DNA from: CAYNHF01 sp964397045
GTDB taxonomy: Bacteria > Actinomycetota > Acidimicrobiia > Spongiisociales > UBA5794
Direction of reading: 5' to 3'
Assembly: GCA_964397045.1 (NCBI GenBank)
Contig: CAYNHF010000011.1
Location: forward strand, 66,358-130,357
DNA length: 64,000 nucleotides
Every line of letters begins with the position of its first letter. Position 1 is the first letter of the stretch. A model generated the notes under the pieces. The model was not told where the DNA came from. It saw only the letters and a program-made list of their open reading frames with translations, and ran no database searches. A program made the translations under genes and the position numbers. Of the stretch, positions 15,650-25,485 are shown one piece after another.

Positions 15650-17458
15650 ATGTCGACCGCACCGATTCGCACCGATCACGCCGGAGGCTTGCGTGCCGAC
15701 GATGTTGGCCGCGAAGTGCGCCTGGCCGGCTGGGTCGCGAGGCGTAGAGACCACGGTGGGGTGATTTTCATCGACCTCCGTGACGCCTCCGGGATTGTTC
15801 AGGTGGTCTTGAACCCGGCAGACGGTCCTGCGGCGGAGGAGGTGTTGCACGGACTGCGCGTGGAGTTCTGTGTTGCCGTTGCCGGCAAGGTACGGTTGCG
15901 CCCCGGAGACACCCTGAACCCAGACCTGCCTACCGGGGCCGTCGAGGTTGTGGTTTCCGAGCTGCAAGTGTTGAGCCCCGCGGAGCCGCTTCCTTTCCAA
16001 CTCGACGACCGCAGCGAGGTGGAAGAGGCGAGGCGGCTTCAATACCGCTACTTGGATCTCCGCACCGACCGCATGACGGCCAATCTCAAGGCGCGGGCCG
16101 CAACCATTGCCGCGATGCGCCGCGTGTTGGATGAACGGGAGTTCCTCGATGTTGAGACTCCGACCCTCGTGGCTTCAACTCCCGAGGGGGCGCGGGACAT
16201 GCTGGTACCGAGCCGGCTGCGTCCCGGGCACTTCTACGCACTTCCCCAGTCGCCGCAGCTCTTCAAACAGCTGTTGATGATCGGCGGGGTCGAGCGGTAC
16301 TACCAGATCGCACGCTGCTACCGGGACGAGGATTTCAGATCGGACCGGCAGGTCGAGTTCACACAGCTCGACCTGGAGGGTGCCTTCTGGGGCCAGGATG
16401 ATGTGCTCGATACGCTCGAAGCCATCGTGTCCGAAGTTGCGCGAGTCGCCCGTGGCCAGGAGTTGGAGCATCCGTTCCCTCGCCTCACGTATGCGGAAGC
16501 TCTGGCGCGTTACGGCACCGACAAGCCCGATATCCGGTTTGGGATGGAGATCGCGAATCTCGATGCCGTGTTCGGCGATACCGGGTTCAAGGCATTCGCC
16601 GGCGTTCTGGAAGGCGGCGGGACCGTTCGCGGCATCAACGCCGGAGAGCAGCCGGCGACCCGGGCGGCTCTCGATGCACTGGTCGCTCGGGCCATCGAGC
16701 TGGGAGCGAAGGGCTTGGTGTGGATGGTGGTCGAGGAGGACGGCACATTACGCAGCCCGGTCGCCAAGTTTCTGTCAGATACGGAGCTGGGAGCGATCGC
16801 AGCCGCAGTCAACGCGGCTCCGGGCGACGTGTTGCTCCTCGTGGCCGACACCGAGCGACGCACCTCCGCGGTGCTCGGCCAACTACGGGTCGAGCTGGGT
16901 CAGCCGGAGGGAAACGAGGACCTAGCGTTCCTGTTCGTCGTCGACTTTCCGGTGTTTGAAGTCGCTGAGGATGGTTCGCTGGCTCCTGCGCATCACCCAT
17001 TCACGGCACCAGTCGATGTCGATGAGATGCGCGATCACCCGGAGACGGCGATCTCACGAGCCTACGACCTAGTGCTGAACGGCTCGGAGTTGGGCAGCGG
17101 GAGTGTGCGGATACACGATCCGGCGGTGCAGGCTGCCGTGTTCGAGATCCTGGGGATTTCCGCTGGAGACGCCGAGAATCGGTTCGGTTGGTTTCTCGAG
17201 GCATTGCGATACGGCACCCCGCCCCACGCCGGGTTCGCCATCGGCGTCGATCGCCTGGTGTCGATTCTGCAGAACGAACCAAACATCCGCGAGGTTATCC
17301 CGTTCCCTAAGACCCAGACCGGCGCCGATCCGTTGACCGGCTCACCAGGACGTGTCGAGCCGGAGCAGCTGGCGGACGTCGGCATCATGGTGGCAGCCGG
17401 GGTCGAGGCGGCGTGGAGCGACGAGGACGCCGCTGCTCTCGGGGAGTCGACCTCCTGA
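15650..17458 (+). CDS. aspS: Aspartyl-tRNA synthetase, probably non-discriminating
   Basis: Class IIb synthetase (602 residues) that charges tRNA-Asp. The N-terminal anticodon-binding OB fold (LAGWVARRRDHGGVIFIDLRD), motif 2 (RCYRDEDFRSDRQVEFTQLD) and motif 3 (GFAIGVDRLVSIL) are present with the bacterial GAD insertion between them. His35 in RRRDHGG is the residue type associated with non-discriminating AspRS, which also misacylates tRNA-Asn for GatCAB repair; this is inference. The ATG has AGGAGA at 15637-15642. No attenuator is evident in the 61 bases upstream. Confidence 0.95.
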   Translation: MSTAPIRTDHAGGLRADDVGREVRLAGWVARRRDHGGVIFIDLRDASGIVQVVLNPADGPAAEEVLHGLRVEFCVAVAGKVRLRPGDTLNPDLPTGAVEVVVSELQVLSPAEPLPFQLDDRSEVEEARRLQYRYLDLRTDRMTANLKARAATIAAMRRVLDEREFLDVETPTLVASTPEGARDMLVPSRLRPGHFYALPQSPQLFKQLLMIGGVERYYQIARCYRDEDFRSDRQVEFTQLDLEGAFWGQDDVLDTLEAIVSEVARVARGQELEHPFPRLTYAEALARYGTDKPDIRFGMEIANLDAVFGDTGFKAFAGVLEGGGTVRGINAGEQPATRAALDALVARAIELGAKGLVWMVVEEDGTLRSPVAKFLSDTELGAIAAAVNAAPGDVLLLVADTERRTSAVLGQLRVELGQPEGNEDLAFLFVVDFPVFEVAEDGSLAPAHHPFTAPVDVDEMRDHPETAISRAYDLVLNGSELGSGSVRIHDPAVQAAVFEILGISAGDAENRFGWFLEALRYGTPPHAGFAIGVDRLVSILQNEPNIREVIPFPKTQTGADPLTGSPGRVEPEQLADVGIMVAAGVEAAWSDEDAAALGESTS

Positions 17459-17498
17459 ACACACGGGTACGCTGGCGCCTGGCGAGGACCACCTGAGC

Positions 17499-18833
17499 AT
17501 GGACGATCTTTTTGCTGAGCAACGGGCAGACAAGCGTCATGCGGTCTCGCCTCTCGCGGCCCGGATGCGTCCGCGCACGGTGGACGAAGTCGTGGGGCAG
17601 CCGCACCTGACGGCGCCGGGGGCAGCATTCCGATCGATCGTGGAGTCCAGACATCCCGTGTCGATGATCTTGTGGGGTCCGCCGGGAACCGGCAAGACCA
17701 CGCTGGCCCGCCTGGTTGCCACCGCGAGCGGCGCCCGTTTTGAGCAGCTGTCTGCAACGTCGGCCGGTATCAAGGACGTGCGTGAGGTGTTGGCGACGGC
17801 ATCGCGCCGGATCGAGGAGGACATGGGCAGGACGGTGCTGTTCCTCGATGAGATCCACCGTTTCAACAAGGCCCAGCAAGACGGACTCTTGCCGGGTGTC
17901 GAGGACGGGACGATCATCCTGGTAGGGGCGACGACCGAGAATCCGTTCTTCGAGGTCAACTCGCCGTTGGTGTCGCGTAGCACGCTCTTTCGAACCGAGC
18001 CGCTGAGTCCAGAAGACGTCGCCGTGGTGTTGCGGGCTGCGATCTCGGATCCCGTGCGGGGGCTGGGTGACGGTCTCCAGGTGACGGATGATGCTGTGGA
18101 GGTGCTGAGCGAACGCGTCGGCGGGGATGCGAGGCTTGCCCTGAACTCGCTGGAAGTCGCCACCCGGATCGCTGCCGGGTCCGGCCACGACGTCGTGGAC
18201 GCGTCTGCCGTCACCGAGGCGCTCCAGCGCAGGGTGATTCGCTACGACAAGTCGGCTGATCGCCACTACGACATCATCTCGGCGTTCATCAAGAGCCTGC
18301 GTGGCTCCGATCCGGATGCCGCAATGTACTGGCTGCACACGATGCTCGAGGCTGGGGAGGACCCGAAGTTTGTTGCCCGTCGGATGGTGATACTGGCCTC
18401 CGAAGACGTCGGGCTTGCTGATGAGCGTGCTCTCGGGGTCGCCATAGACGCCTTCCACGCCGTGGAGGTCATCGGGCTGCCGGAAGCAGCGTATGCGATG
18501 AGTCAGGCCGCGATCTATCTGGCGTGTGCTCCGAAATCGAACAGCGTGACGGAGGCGATGGGAGCTGCCCGGGAGGCAGTTGCGGCGACCCCGGCTGCCC
18601 AGGTCCCCCCTCATCTCCGTTCTGCCGCCCATCCGGGGCAGAAGGAGCTGGGAGACGGAATTGGCTATCGATACCCGCACGATGAGGCAGGATCGCTTGT
18701 TGCACAACAGTACCTGCCCGACGAAGCGGAGGGTCGAGTTCTGTATCGGCCCCACGACTCCGGGGACGAGGCGGAGTTGGCTGCCCGGCTCCGCCGGATC
18801 GACGAGCACCTCGGCAAACCGAGGCGCACCTGA
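17499..18833 (+). CDS. rarA: Replication-associated recombination protein A (MgsA/WRNIP1 family)
   Basis: Clamp-loader-like AAA+ ATPase of 444 residues that acts at stalled replication forks. Walker A is WGPPGTGKTT, Walker B FLDEIHRFNKAQQD, and sensor 1 GATTENPFFEVN, a RarA signature. The C-terminal tetramerisation region includes SAFIKSLRGSDPDAAMYWL and ASEDVGLADERAL. The start ATG at 17499 follows the aspS stop by 40 bases; TACGCT at 17470-17475 could be a -10. RarA next to alaS/aspS is a common actinobacterial arrangement. Confidence 0.93.
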   Translation: MDDLFAEQRADKRHAVSPLAARMRPRTVDEVVGQPHLTAPGAAFRSIVESRHPVSMILWGPPGTGKTTLARLVATASGARFEQLSATSAGIKDVREVLATASRRIEEDMGRTVLFLDEIHRFNKAQQDGLLPGVEDGTIILVGATTENPFFEVNSPLVSRSTLFRTEPLSPEDVAVVLRAAISDPVRGLGDGLQVTDDAVEVLSERVGGDARLALNSLEVATRIAAGSGHDVVDASAVTEALQRRVIRYDKSADRHYDIISAFIKSLRGSDPDAAMYWLHTMLEAGEDPKFVARRMVILASEDVGLADERALGVAIDAFHAVEVIGLPEAAYAMSQAAIYLACAPKSNSVTEAMGAAREAVAATPAAQVPPHLRSAAHPGQKELGDGIGYRYPHDEAGSLVAQQYLPDEAEGRVLYRPHDSGDEAELAARLRRIDEHLGKPRRT

Positions 18834-18866
18834 AGCCGGCGGGCGCGGGTCGGGTAGCCTAAGGCA

Positions 18867-19061
18867 ATGCTGTTGAGAATCCGCTGGTTCATCATCGGTG
18901 TGCTCACCTCCATCGGAGTGGTGGCGTACCTCGTTGCTCAGGTGAAGGCGGCGCGCGAACGGCTCACCGCCGAGAATCTGGCGCGGACCGGTGCCCGCAG
19001 CCTGGCGGGAGCACTGGAATCCGCCGCAGTTGTGATCACCCCGCCGTCGCGGGATGAATGA
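18867..19061 (+). CDS. Small single-pass membrane protein, unknown function
   Basis: A 64-residue protein with one predicted N-terminal transmembrane helix (WFIIGVLTSIGVVAYLVAQV) followed by a basic, amphipathic cytoplasmic tail (KAARERLTAENLAR). The start ATG lacks a Shine-Dalgarno but is six bases after TAGCCT (18855-18860), suggesting a leaderless mRNA. Small proteins of similar layout lie near alaS in other Actinomycetota, and this could be a distant relative, but I cannot demonstrate homology. It ends nine bases before hisS. Coding is supported by codon bias at third positions and by the tight spacing. Confidence 0.6.
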   Translation: MLLRIRWFIIGVLTSIGVVAYLVAQVKAARERLTAENLARTGARSLAGALESAAVVITPPSRDE

Positions 19062-19070
19062 GGTCGGTCG

Positions 19071-20396
19071 ATGAGTGATCGCATCCAACCGCGCACCCTC
19101 AAGGGGTTCCGTGACTTCCTACCAGGGGCGATGTCGACGCGCGAGCACGTGATCGAAGTGGCCCGCAGGGTGTATCGATCATACGGCTACCGACCGATCG
19201 ACACACCAGCGCTCGAATACTCGGACATTCTGTTCGGCAAGGGAGGGCAGGAATCCGACCGGCAGCTCTATCGCTTTGAAGATGCCGGAGGTCGCGATAT
19301 CGCTCTTCGGTTCGACCTCACCGTTCCGTTGGCTCGTTTCGTCGCCCAACACGCCGGCGCGTTAGGGATGCCATTCAAGCCCTACCACATAGGCACCGTC
19401 TGGCGTGGCGAGAATACGCAGCGCGGCCGCTATCGCGAGTTCCTCCAGTGTGATTTCGACACGATCGGAACCGAAAGCCTGGTGGCCGACATCGAGACGG
19501 GACTGGTGATCTACGACCTCTTCGCAGGGCTCGGATTCGAGCGGTACACGATCCGGGTCAACAATCGCAAGGTGCTCGGCGGCCTGCTCGAACTGGTGGG
19601 TCTTGCCGACCAAACCAGCGCGGTGCTCCGCGCCATCGACAAGCTCGGCAAGGTCGGCACAGCAGGGGTCGCCGTCGAATTGGGCAAGACCGCCCACGCT
19701 ACGCCGGACCAGATCGAACGGATCCTCACATTCTGCGGGATCTCCGGAAGCCCGGAGGCAGTGCTGGCCGGGTTGCGTGCGGAGGTCGGAGCGGCACAGA
19801 CGGGGGAGGAGGGAATCACCCACCTCGAAGGCCTCTTCGCGGGCTTCGAGGCTGCCGGGTGCGATCCGGATCGCTTCGCCCTCGACGTCTCGATTGCACG
19901 GGGCCTCGACTACTACACGGGTGTTGTGTTCGAGACGTTCCTCGACGACCTGCCCGAAATCGGCAGCTGCTGTTCCGGCGGGCGTTACGACGATCTGGCC
20001 TCGGTGTACACGAAGCAAAGACTGCCGGGGGTCGGGGCTTCGCTGGGGGTGGATCGCCTGCTGGCCGCGATGGAGGAACTCGAGATCGGAGCCGCCACCG
20101 CGGCAGCCGCGGATGTGCTGGTCACGATGTTCGAGCCAGACCGCGCCGCCGATTATCTCCGCATGGCGACCGAGCTGCGAAGGGCAGGGCTCACCGTCGA
20201 GGTCTATCCGGATGCGCGCAAACTCGGAGCACAGTTGCGCTACGCAGACGGCAGGGGACACCTGCTGGCTGTGATTGCCGGAGCGCGCGAATTTGAGTCG
20301 GGCGAAGTGCGAATCAAACACCTGACCACGGGCGAAGAAGTCGATGTCGGCGACGCCGACCTCGTACCCGCATGCCGCCGATTGCTGGCGCGCTAG
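19071..20396 (+). CDS. hisS: Histidyl-tRNA synthetase
   Basis: Class IIa synthetase of 441 residues. The N-terminus KGFRDFLPG is typical, motif 2 is seen around FQCDFDTIGTES-like sequence (FLQCDFDTIGTES), the histidine-binding loops include RGLDYYTGVVFE, and CCSGGRYDDL precedes motif 3 (GVGASLGVDRLLAAME). The C-terminal anticodon-binding domain begins near VLVTMFEP. The ATG follows the small membrane protein closely. No His-rich leader peptide or T-box was seen. hisS and alaS adjacent to rarA is in keeping with the aminoacyl-tRNA synthetase concentration in this region. Confidence 0.94.
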   Translation: MSDRIQPRTLKGFRDFLPGAMSTREHVIEVARRVYRSYGYRPIDTPALEYSDILFGKGGQESDRQLYRFEDAGGRDIALRFDLTVPLARFVAQHAGALGMPFKPYHIGTVWRGENTQRGRYREFLQCDFDTIGTESLVADIETGLVIYDLFAGLGFERYTIRVNNRKVLGGLLELVGLADQTSAVLRAIDKLGKVGTAGVAVELGKTAHATPDQIERILTFCGISGSPEAVLAGLRAEVGAAQTGEEGITHLEGLFAGFEAAGCDPDRFALDVSIARGLDYYTGVVFETFLDDLPEIGSCCSGGRYDDLASVYTKQRLPGVGASLGVDRLLAAMEELEIGAATAAAADVLVTMFEPDRAADYLRMATELRRAGLTVEVYPDARKLGAQLRYADGRGHLLAVIAGAREFESGEVRIKHLTTGEEVDVGDADLVPACRRLLAR

Positions 20397-20443
20397 CGGT
20401 CGACTGCCGCACACGCAGCCCGGCCGGGTAACCTCGCCTCCTC

Positions 20444-23065
20444 ATGGACAGCCACCAGATCCGCCAGACCTTCACCGGCTTCTTCGTTGATCGGGACCAC
20501 GCGCCCGTCCCTTCCGCGTCGCTGATTCCGATCGACCCGACCCTGTTGTTGACCAATGCCGGCATGGTCCCCTTCAAGCCGTACATGCTCGGCGAGGAAG
20601 AGCCGCCGTGGCCGCGTGCGGTCTCGATCCAGAAGTGTGCGAGGACGGTGGATATCGACATCGTGGGAACCACCGCCAGGCACCTCACCTTTTTCGAGAT
20701 GTTGGGGAACTTCTCCTTTGGCGACTACTTCAAAGAGGCGGCCATTCCCTGGGCCTACGAACTCATCACGGAGGGCTTCGACATGGATCCGGAGCGCCTC
20801 TGGTACACCGTCCACGAGAGTGATGACGAGGCCTTCGAGATCTGGGTCGACGGCGTTGGAGTGCCCGTGGAGCGAGTGCAGCGGCGCGACCGCGACAACT
20901 TCTGGCAGATGGGGGTGCCTGGACCGTGTGGACCATCTTCTGAGATCTTCTACGACAAGGGATCCGAGTACGGACCGGACGGCGGCCCTGTGGTCGACGA
21001 AGAGCGGTTCATGGAGTTCTGGAACCTCGTGTTCATGCAACATGTCCAGGATGAGCCATATCACGTCATCGGAGACCTGCCATCCAAGAACATCGACACC
21101 GGGTCGGGCCTGGATCGGATGGCAACCCTGCTCCAGGGGGTCGACACGATCTTCGAGATCGACACCATGCGAGCGATCCTGGCGACGGCAGAGAACAGTT
21201 GCGGGGTGAGCTACGGCGCGACCGCCAGTTCGGATGTCAGTCTGCGGATCCTCGCCGACCATGCCAGAGCAGTTGTCTTCCTGATTTCAGACAAGGTGGT
21301 CCCCTCCAACGAAGGTCGGGGCTACGTGCTACGGCGGCTCATCCGCCGCGCGGTGCGCCATGCCTTCCTGCTCGGCAGGACCGACCTCGTCATGCCTGCC
21401 CTCATCGACACAACCGTCGAGGTGATGAAGGACGGGTATCCGGAACTCATCGAGCAGCACGACTCCATTTCCAGCATGGCAGCTCGCGAGGAGGAGCAAT
21501 TCCGCCGCACGCTCGACTCGGGGCACCAGTTGCTCGATCACGAACTCGCCGGGCTCGAACGCGGCGACGTCCTCCCGGGGGAGACCGCCTTCAAGCTCCA
21601 CGATACGTTCGGGTTCCCACGCGAAGTCACCGAGGAGATCCTCGCAGAGAGGGGTCTGGCTCTCGACGCAGAGGAATTCGAGGAGATGATGGAGGCCCAG
21701 CGCGAGCGAGCCAGGCGTGCATTCAAGGGCGGAGCGGCGGCGAGTGCCGCAGACGAGTACCGGCGGCTGTTGTCCGGCGTCGAAGGTTCGCAGTTTGTCG
21801 GCTACGCAGCCGAGGAAGCCCGATCCGTGGTGCTGTCCATCGTACGAGAAGGCGAGTCGCTCGTCCGAGCCGACGCGGATCAGGACATCGAGATGTTCCT
21901 TGATCTCACCCCGTTCTACGCAGAATCCGGTGGGCAAGTCGGAGACGTTGGCACGATCGCGAGCCCAACCGGTGAGGTCCAGATCACTGACACCCAATTC
22001 GCCTTGCCCGGTCTCCACGGACATCGGGGCCGCGTCATCAGCGGTTACCTCCAGACCGGCCAGGACGTCATTGCATCCATCGACGGGCTCCGCCGGGAAC
22101 GCATCCGCAAGAACCACACCGGAACCCACCTGTTGCATTGGGCGTTGCGCGAAGTGGTAGGCGATCATGCGCACCAGGCAGGTTCCCTGGTTGCCCCTGA
22201 CCGCCTCCGGTTCGACTTCAGCCACCACACCGCGCTCGATCCGGACCAGCTTCGCGACGTAGAGGCGGTGGTGAACGAACGGATCGTCGAAAACTCGGGC
22301 GTGATGACGATCGAGACCTCGAAGGACGAGGCGGAAGCCATGGGGGCACTCGCATTCTTCGGCGACAAGTACGGCGAACAGGTGCGGGTGGTGAAGGTGG
22401 GCGGCTACTCGACAGAGTTTTGCGGCGGGACCCACGTCACGACCGCCGGTCAGATCGGCCCCCTGGTTCTGGTTTCGGAGGGTTCAGTGGCTGCGAATAC
22501 GCGCAGGGTGGAAGCCCTCACCGGCACCAGTGGATACGCCCACCTGGTTGACCTGCGACGGCAGCTGGAGCGCACCGCCGGGATCCTGCACAGCAGGCCG
22601 GGCCAGGTGATCGGTGCCGCCGAAGCGCTCGTCAGCAGGGTGAAGGAACAAGAGGAGCGGCTCGAACGGTTCGAGTCGTTGGAACGGGCCTCGAAAGCAG
22701 GCGACATTCTCGAAGAGGTAGAGGAGCACGCCGGGTATCAGCTGCTGGTGGCCCGGGCTCCTGACCTCGCTGCCGACGAACTGCGCGCCCTGGCATTCCA
22801 GGTGCGAGACCGGCTCACTCCCGGCATCGGCATTCTCGGGTCCGTCCACGGCGGCAAGGGTGCCCTGATCGGCTTCGTTTCGGCAGACCTGGTCGACCGG
22901 GGGGTTTCTGCAGGCTCGATCGTCAGCGTGGCTGCCAGAGTACTTGGCGGCGGAGGCGGCAAGGATCCGGCGCTGGCACAGGCAGGTGGACCGGATGGCG
23001 ACCAGATCGACGCCGCCCTCGAGGAGGCGAAGACGGTGGCTCGCGAGGCAATCGCTTCGCTGTGA
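20444..23065 (+). CDS. alaS: Alanyl-tRNA synthetase
   Basis: Class IIc synthetase (873 residues). The catalytic core starts FTGFFVDRDHAPVPSASLIP and contains motif 2 (QKCARTVDIDIVGTTARHLTFFEMLGNFSFGDYFK region). The editing domain has HTGTHLLH (HXXXH) and FCGGTHV (CXXXH) that bind zinc and clear Ser/Gly-tRNA. The C-Ala domain ends with a Gly-rich GGGGGKDPALAQAGG. TAACCT at 20429-20434 precedes the ATG by nine bases and could be a -10. The stop overlaps the ruvX GTG (GTGA). Confidence 0.95.
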   Translation: MDSHQIRQTFTGFFVDRDHAPVPSASLIPIDPTLLLTNAGMVPFKPYMLGEEEPPWPRAVSIQKCARTVDIDIVGTTARHLTFFEMLGNFSFGDYFKEAAIPWAYELITEGFDMDPERLWYTVHESDDEAFEIWVDGVGVPVERVQRRDRDNFWQMGVPGPCGPSSEIFYDKGSEYGPDGGPVVDEERFMEFWNLVFMQHVQDEPYHVIGDLPSKNIDTGSGLDRMATLLQGVDTIFEIDTMRAILATAENSCGVSYGATASSDVSLRILADHARAVVFLISDKVVPSNEGRGYVLRRLIRRAVRHAFLLGRTDLVMPALIDTTVEVMKDGYPELIEQHDSISSMAAREEEQFRRTLDSGHQLLDHELAGLERGDVLPGETAFKLHDTFGFPREVTEEILAERGLALDAEEFEEMMEAQRERARRAFKGGAAASAADEYRRLLSGVEGSQFVGYAAEEARSVVLSIVREGESLVRADADQDIEMFLDLTPFYAESGGQVGDVGTIASPTGEVQITDTQFALPGLHGHRGRVISGYLQTGQDVIASIDGLRRERIRKNHTGTHLLHWALREVVGDHAHQAGSLVAPDRLRFDFSHHTALDPDQLRDVEAVVNERIVENSGVMTIETSKDEAEAMGALAFFGDKYGEQVRVVKVGGYSTEFCGGTHVTTAGQIGPLVLVSEGSVAANTRRVEALTGTSGYAHLVDLRRQLERTAGILHSRPGQVIGAAEALVSRVKEQEERLERFESLERASKAGDILEEVEEHAGYQLLVARAPDLAADELRALAFQVRDRLTPGIGILGSVHGGKGALIGFVSADLVDRGVSAGSIVSVAARVLGGGGGKDPALAQAGGPDGDQIDAALEEAKTVAREAIASL

Positions 23066-23490
23066 CGAGGCGGAAAGCCCTCGGCATCGACCCTGGGGAA
23101 CGCAGGATTGGCGTTGCCGTATCCGACGACTCCGGTCTCATCGCCTCACCGCACTCGGTCATTGATCGCAGCAGGGAAGACCCGGCAGCGCGGATTGCAG
23201 CGTTGTGTGATGAGCTCGACGTCGCCACGGTGGTGGTGGGCCTCCCGGTGACGCTGGCCGGAGCCGAGGGAGCGTCTGCTGCGGCCGCTCGCGGCCTAGG
23301 TGCCGAGATTGCCGTCGCTTCGGGAAGGAACCTGGTGTACTGGGATGAACGTTTCACCTCTGTGCAAGCGGAACAGTCGTTGCTGGAAGCAGGCGTGAGC
23401 CGGCGGCGGAGGCGCGAACTGACCGACAAAGTGGCTGCGGCAATGATGCTGCAGGGCTATCTGGACCACGAACCGACTGAGGACGAATGA
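23062..23490 (+). CDS. ruvX: Putative Holliday junction resolvase RuvX/YqgF
   Basis: RNase H-fold nuclease of 142 residues. YqgF proteins have been implicated in 16S rRNA 5'-end processing and in Holliday junction resolution. The first acidic residue is in LGIDPGERRIGVAVSD, the second in WDERFTS (with conserved Glu), and a final acidic region precedes the end (TDKVAAAMMLQ). GTG start overlapping alaS by GTGA and stop overlapping mltG by ATGA; alaS-ruvX-mltG-aroE is a well-conserved actinobacterial run. Confidence 0.92.
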   Translation: MTRRKALGIDPGERRIGVAVSDDSGLIASPHSVIDRSREDPAARIAALCDELDVATVVVGLPVTLAGAEGASAAAARGLGAEIAVASGRNLVYWDERFTSVQAEQSLLEAGVSRRRRRELTDKVAAAMMLQGYLDHEPTEDE

Positions 23491-24626
23491 CGACACAGCC
23501 GTCGATCGAATACGTCGTCGAGGAGCTGCCGCCCGAAGGGCCGCCTCCCCGACGCTGGTGGGTCGTCATCCTCAAGTTCCTGGCAGTGGCCGCCGCCATC
23601 TGGCTGGCGTTCGTCTACGGTCAGCGTCTCGCTGAAGACCTGGCTATCGCGGTCACACCCGAACCGACAGTGCTGGCGATCGAGCCCGGTATCGAGCTGA
23701 CGGTCGTCATCCCGAGCGGCGCTACCGCGCGCTCGATTGCCGCCCAGCTCGAGGCAGAACGTGTCGTCGAGGACGGCGAATCCTTCGAGTCGGCGATTCG
23801 CCAGCTCGGGGCTGCGGGTTCCTTGAAGGCCGGCCGTTATGTAATGGTGACCGGCACGGCCCATGGTGACCTCGTGGCACAGTTGACGGTCGGCCCACCC
23901 GCGGTCGAGACCTTCCGGCTCACCGTCATCGAGGGCCTCGACGTGGAACAAATGCTGGCTGCGCTCGGACGCCAGACGGCGTATTCGCTGGAGGACTTCT
24001 CGGCTGCCTTGTCCGATGGCGCGATCACCTCACCTTTCCTTCCCGGTGAGCTTCCTCCAGACGTGCCGGAGCTGGCGGCATGGGAAGGGCTGTTGGCCCC
24101 GGACACCTACGAGTTCAGTGTGAATGTCACGGCGGCGACGATCCTGCAGCGTATGTCCGACACCCTCACCGACCGGGCAGACGCGATGGATTGGACTCTG
24201 CTCGCCGACCTGGGGCTCACTCCCTACGACGGCATCATCATGGCGTCCCTGATCGAGAAGGAGGTGAGGCTGGACGAGGAGCGTGAGGTTGTGGGGTCGG
24301 TGATCATGAACCGGCTACGCGACGACTGGCCGCTAGAGATCGATGCCACGATCATCTACGCACTGGGTACCAACCCGGGTGAGGTCCTGCTGTCCGACCT
24401 GGAGATCGACTCGCCGTATAACACCTACCTCTACGGAGGCCTGCCCCCGACTCCCATCTCGGGGGTTCGGTTGCGCTCGCTCGAGGCCGCGGCCAATCCG
24501 GCTGAGACCGGTTTCTACTACTACGTGCTGATCGACGAAGACGGAACTCATGGGTTCAGTCAGACACTCGAGGAGCACAATGCAAAGAAGGAACTAGCCA
24601 AGGCGGACGGAGTCCTCACGCCGTGA
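23487..24626 (+). CDS. mltG: Endolytic murein transglycosylase
   Basis: Membrane-anchored YceG-like lytic transglycosylase (379 residues) that cleaves nascent glycan strands and so helps set their length. A short cytoplasmic Pro-rich N-terminus precedes a transmembrane helix (WWVVILKFLAVAAAIWLAFVYG). A LysM-like region follows, and the catalytic Glu is in MASLIEKEVR. The substrate-cleft segments IYALGT, YNTYLYGGLPPTPI and HGFSQTLEEHN are typical. It is coupled to ruvX (ATGA) and aroE (GTGA). Confidence 0.93.
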   Translation: MTTQPSIEYVVEELPPEGPPPRRWWVVILKFLAVAAAIWLAFVYGQRLAEDLAIAVTPEPTVLAIEPGIELTVVIPSGATARSIAAQLEAERVVEDGESFESAIRQLGAAGSLKAGRYVMVTGTAHGDLVAQLTVGPPAVETFRLTVIEGLDVEQMLAALGRQTAYSLEDFSAALSDGAITSPFLPGELPPDVPELAAWEGLLAPDTYEFSVNVTAATILQRMSDTLTDRADAMDWTLLADLGLTPYDGIIMASLIEKEVRLDEEREVVGSVIMNRLRDDWPLEIDATIIYALGTNPGEVLLSDLEIDSPYNTYLYGGLPPTPISGVRLRSLEAAANPAETGFYYYVLIDEDGTHGFSQTLEEHNAKKELAKADGVLTP

Positions 24627-25417
24627 AGCTCGTCGTCCTCGGCGACCCGGTCGAACATTCGCTTTCGCCCGTGATTCACCAGGCTGCCCTGGCGGCGGCC
24701 GGCATCCCCGGCAGCTACCAGGCTCAGTCCGTCGACGGCCACGGCATGGTTGCAGCGGTGAGCGCCCTGCGCAACGGAGCACTCGACGGCGCCAACGTCA
24801 CGATGCCACACAAGCAGGTGGCCCTCGCGTTGGCGGATCGGGCCGACGAACTTGCCCGGCGTGCCGGTGCAGCAAACACCCTGGTGAGGGAGGGAAGCGC
24901 CGTGGCCGCCTACAACACAGACGTCGCCGGGGTGAGGTCGGCGTGGAAAGAGGCCGGTCTCCCAACCGGGTGTCCGATTCACATCCTCGGGGCAGGCGGT
25001 GCTGCCGCCGCGGCGCTGCTGGCATTGGAAGGAAGCGACCTCGCAATCTCAGCGCGGGATCGTTCGGCCGCCGATGCGCTGCGCGTCGCGACGGGGGTGG
25101 AAGTGACCAGCGTTGATTGGGGCACCCCTCTGGCCGGAGCCGTAGTGGTGAATGCGACGCCCATCGGCATGCGCTGCGAGTCGCTGCCGGCAGAGGTCGC
25201 GGTACCGGAGTTCGGTGTCTTCGACATGGCGTACGGCGCAGGCAGGACACCGTTGGTGGCGGCCGCACTGGCAGCTGATCTTCCGTACGTCGACGGGGAG
25301 GCCATGCTGATCGCACAAGCTGCGGTCTCTTTTGAGTTGTGGACCGGGGTTGTGGCCGAGCATGCCGCGATGCGCGCCGCTCTCGACGTCGAACGCACGA
25401 GACGCGGGATCGGCTGA
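24623..25417 (+). CDS. aroE: Shikimate dehydrogenase
   Basis: NADPH-dependent reduction of 3-dehydroshikimate to shikimate (264 residues). The N-terminus has the substrate-binding GDPVEHSLSPVIHQAAL, the catalytic Lys in NVTMPHK, and Asp in YNTDVAG. The nucleotide-binding loop is LGAGGAAAAALLAL, and NATPIGM and the C-terminal QA motif (LIAQAAVSFELW) complete the set. GTG start overlaps the mltG stop. It begins an aro group that continues after the A24 peptidase gene. Confidence 0.94.
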   Translation: MKLVVLGDPVEHSLSPVIHQAALAAAGIPGSYQAQSVDGHGMVAAVSALRNGALDGANVTMPHKQVALALADRADELARRAGAANTLVREGSAVAAYNTDVAGVRSAWKEAGLPTGCPIHILGAGGAAAAALLALEGSDLAISARDRSAADALRVATGVEVTSVDWGTPLAGAVVVNATPIGMRCESLPAEVAVPEFGVFDMAYGAGRTPLVAAALAADLPYVDGEAMLIAQAAVSFELWTGVVAEHAAMRAALDVERTRRGIG

Positions 25418-25485
25418 CGTCATCGAAATCCGGAGATGGCGCCTCGTGCCGCCTACTCTCGCACCGTCTCACCACGAGGTCCGCG

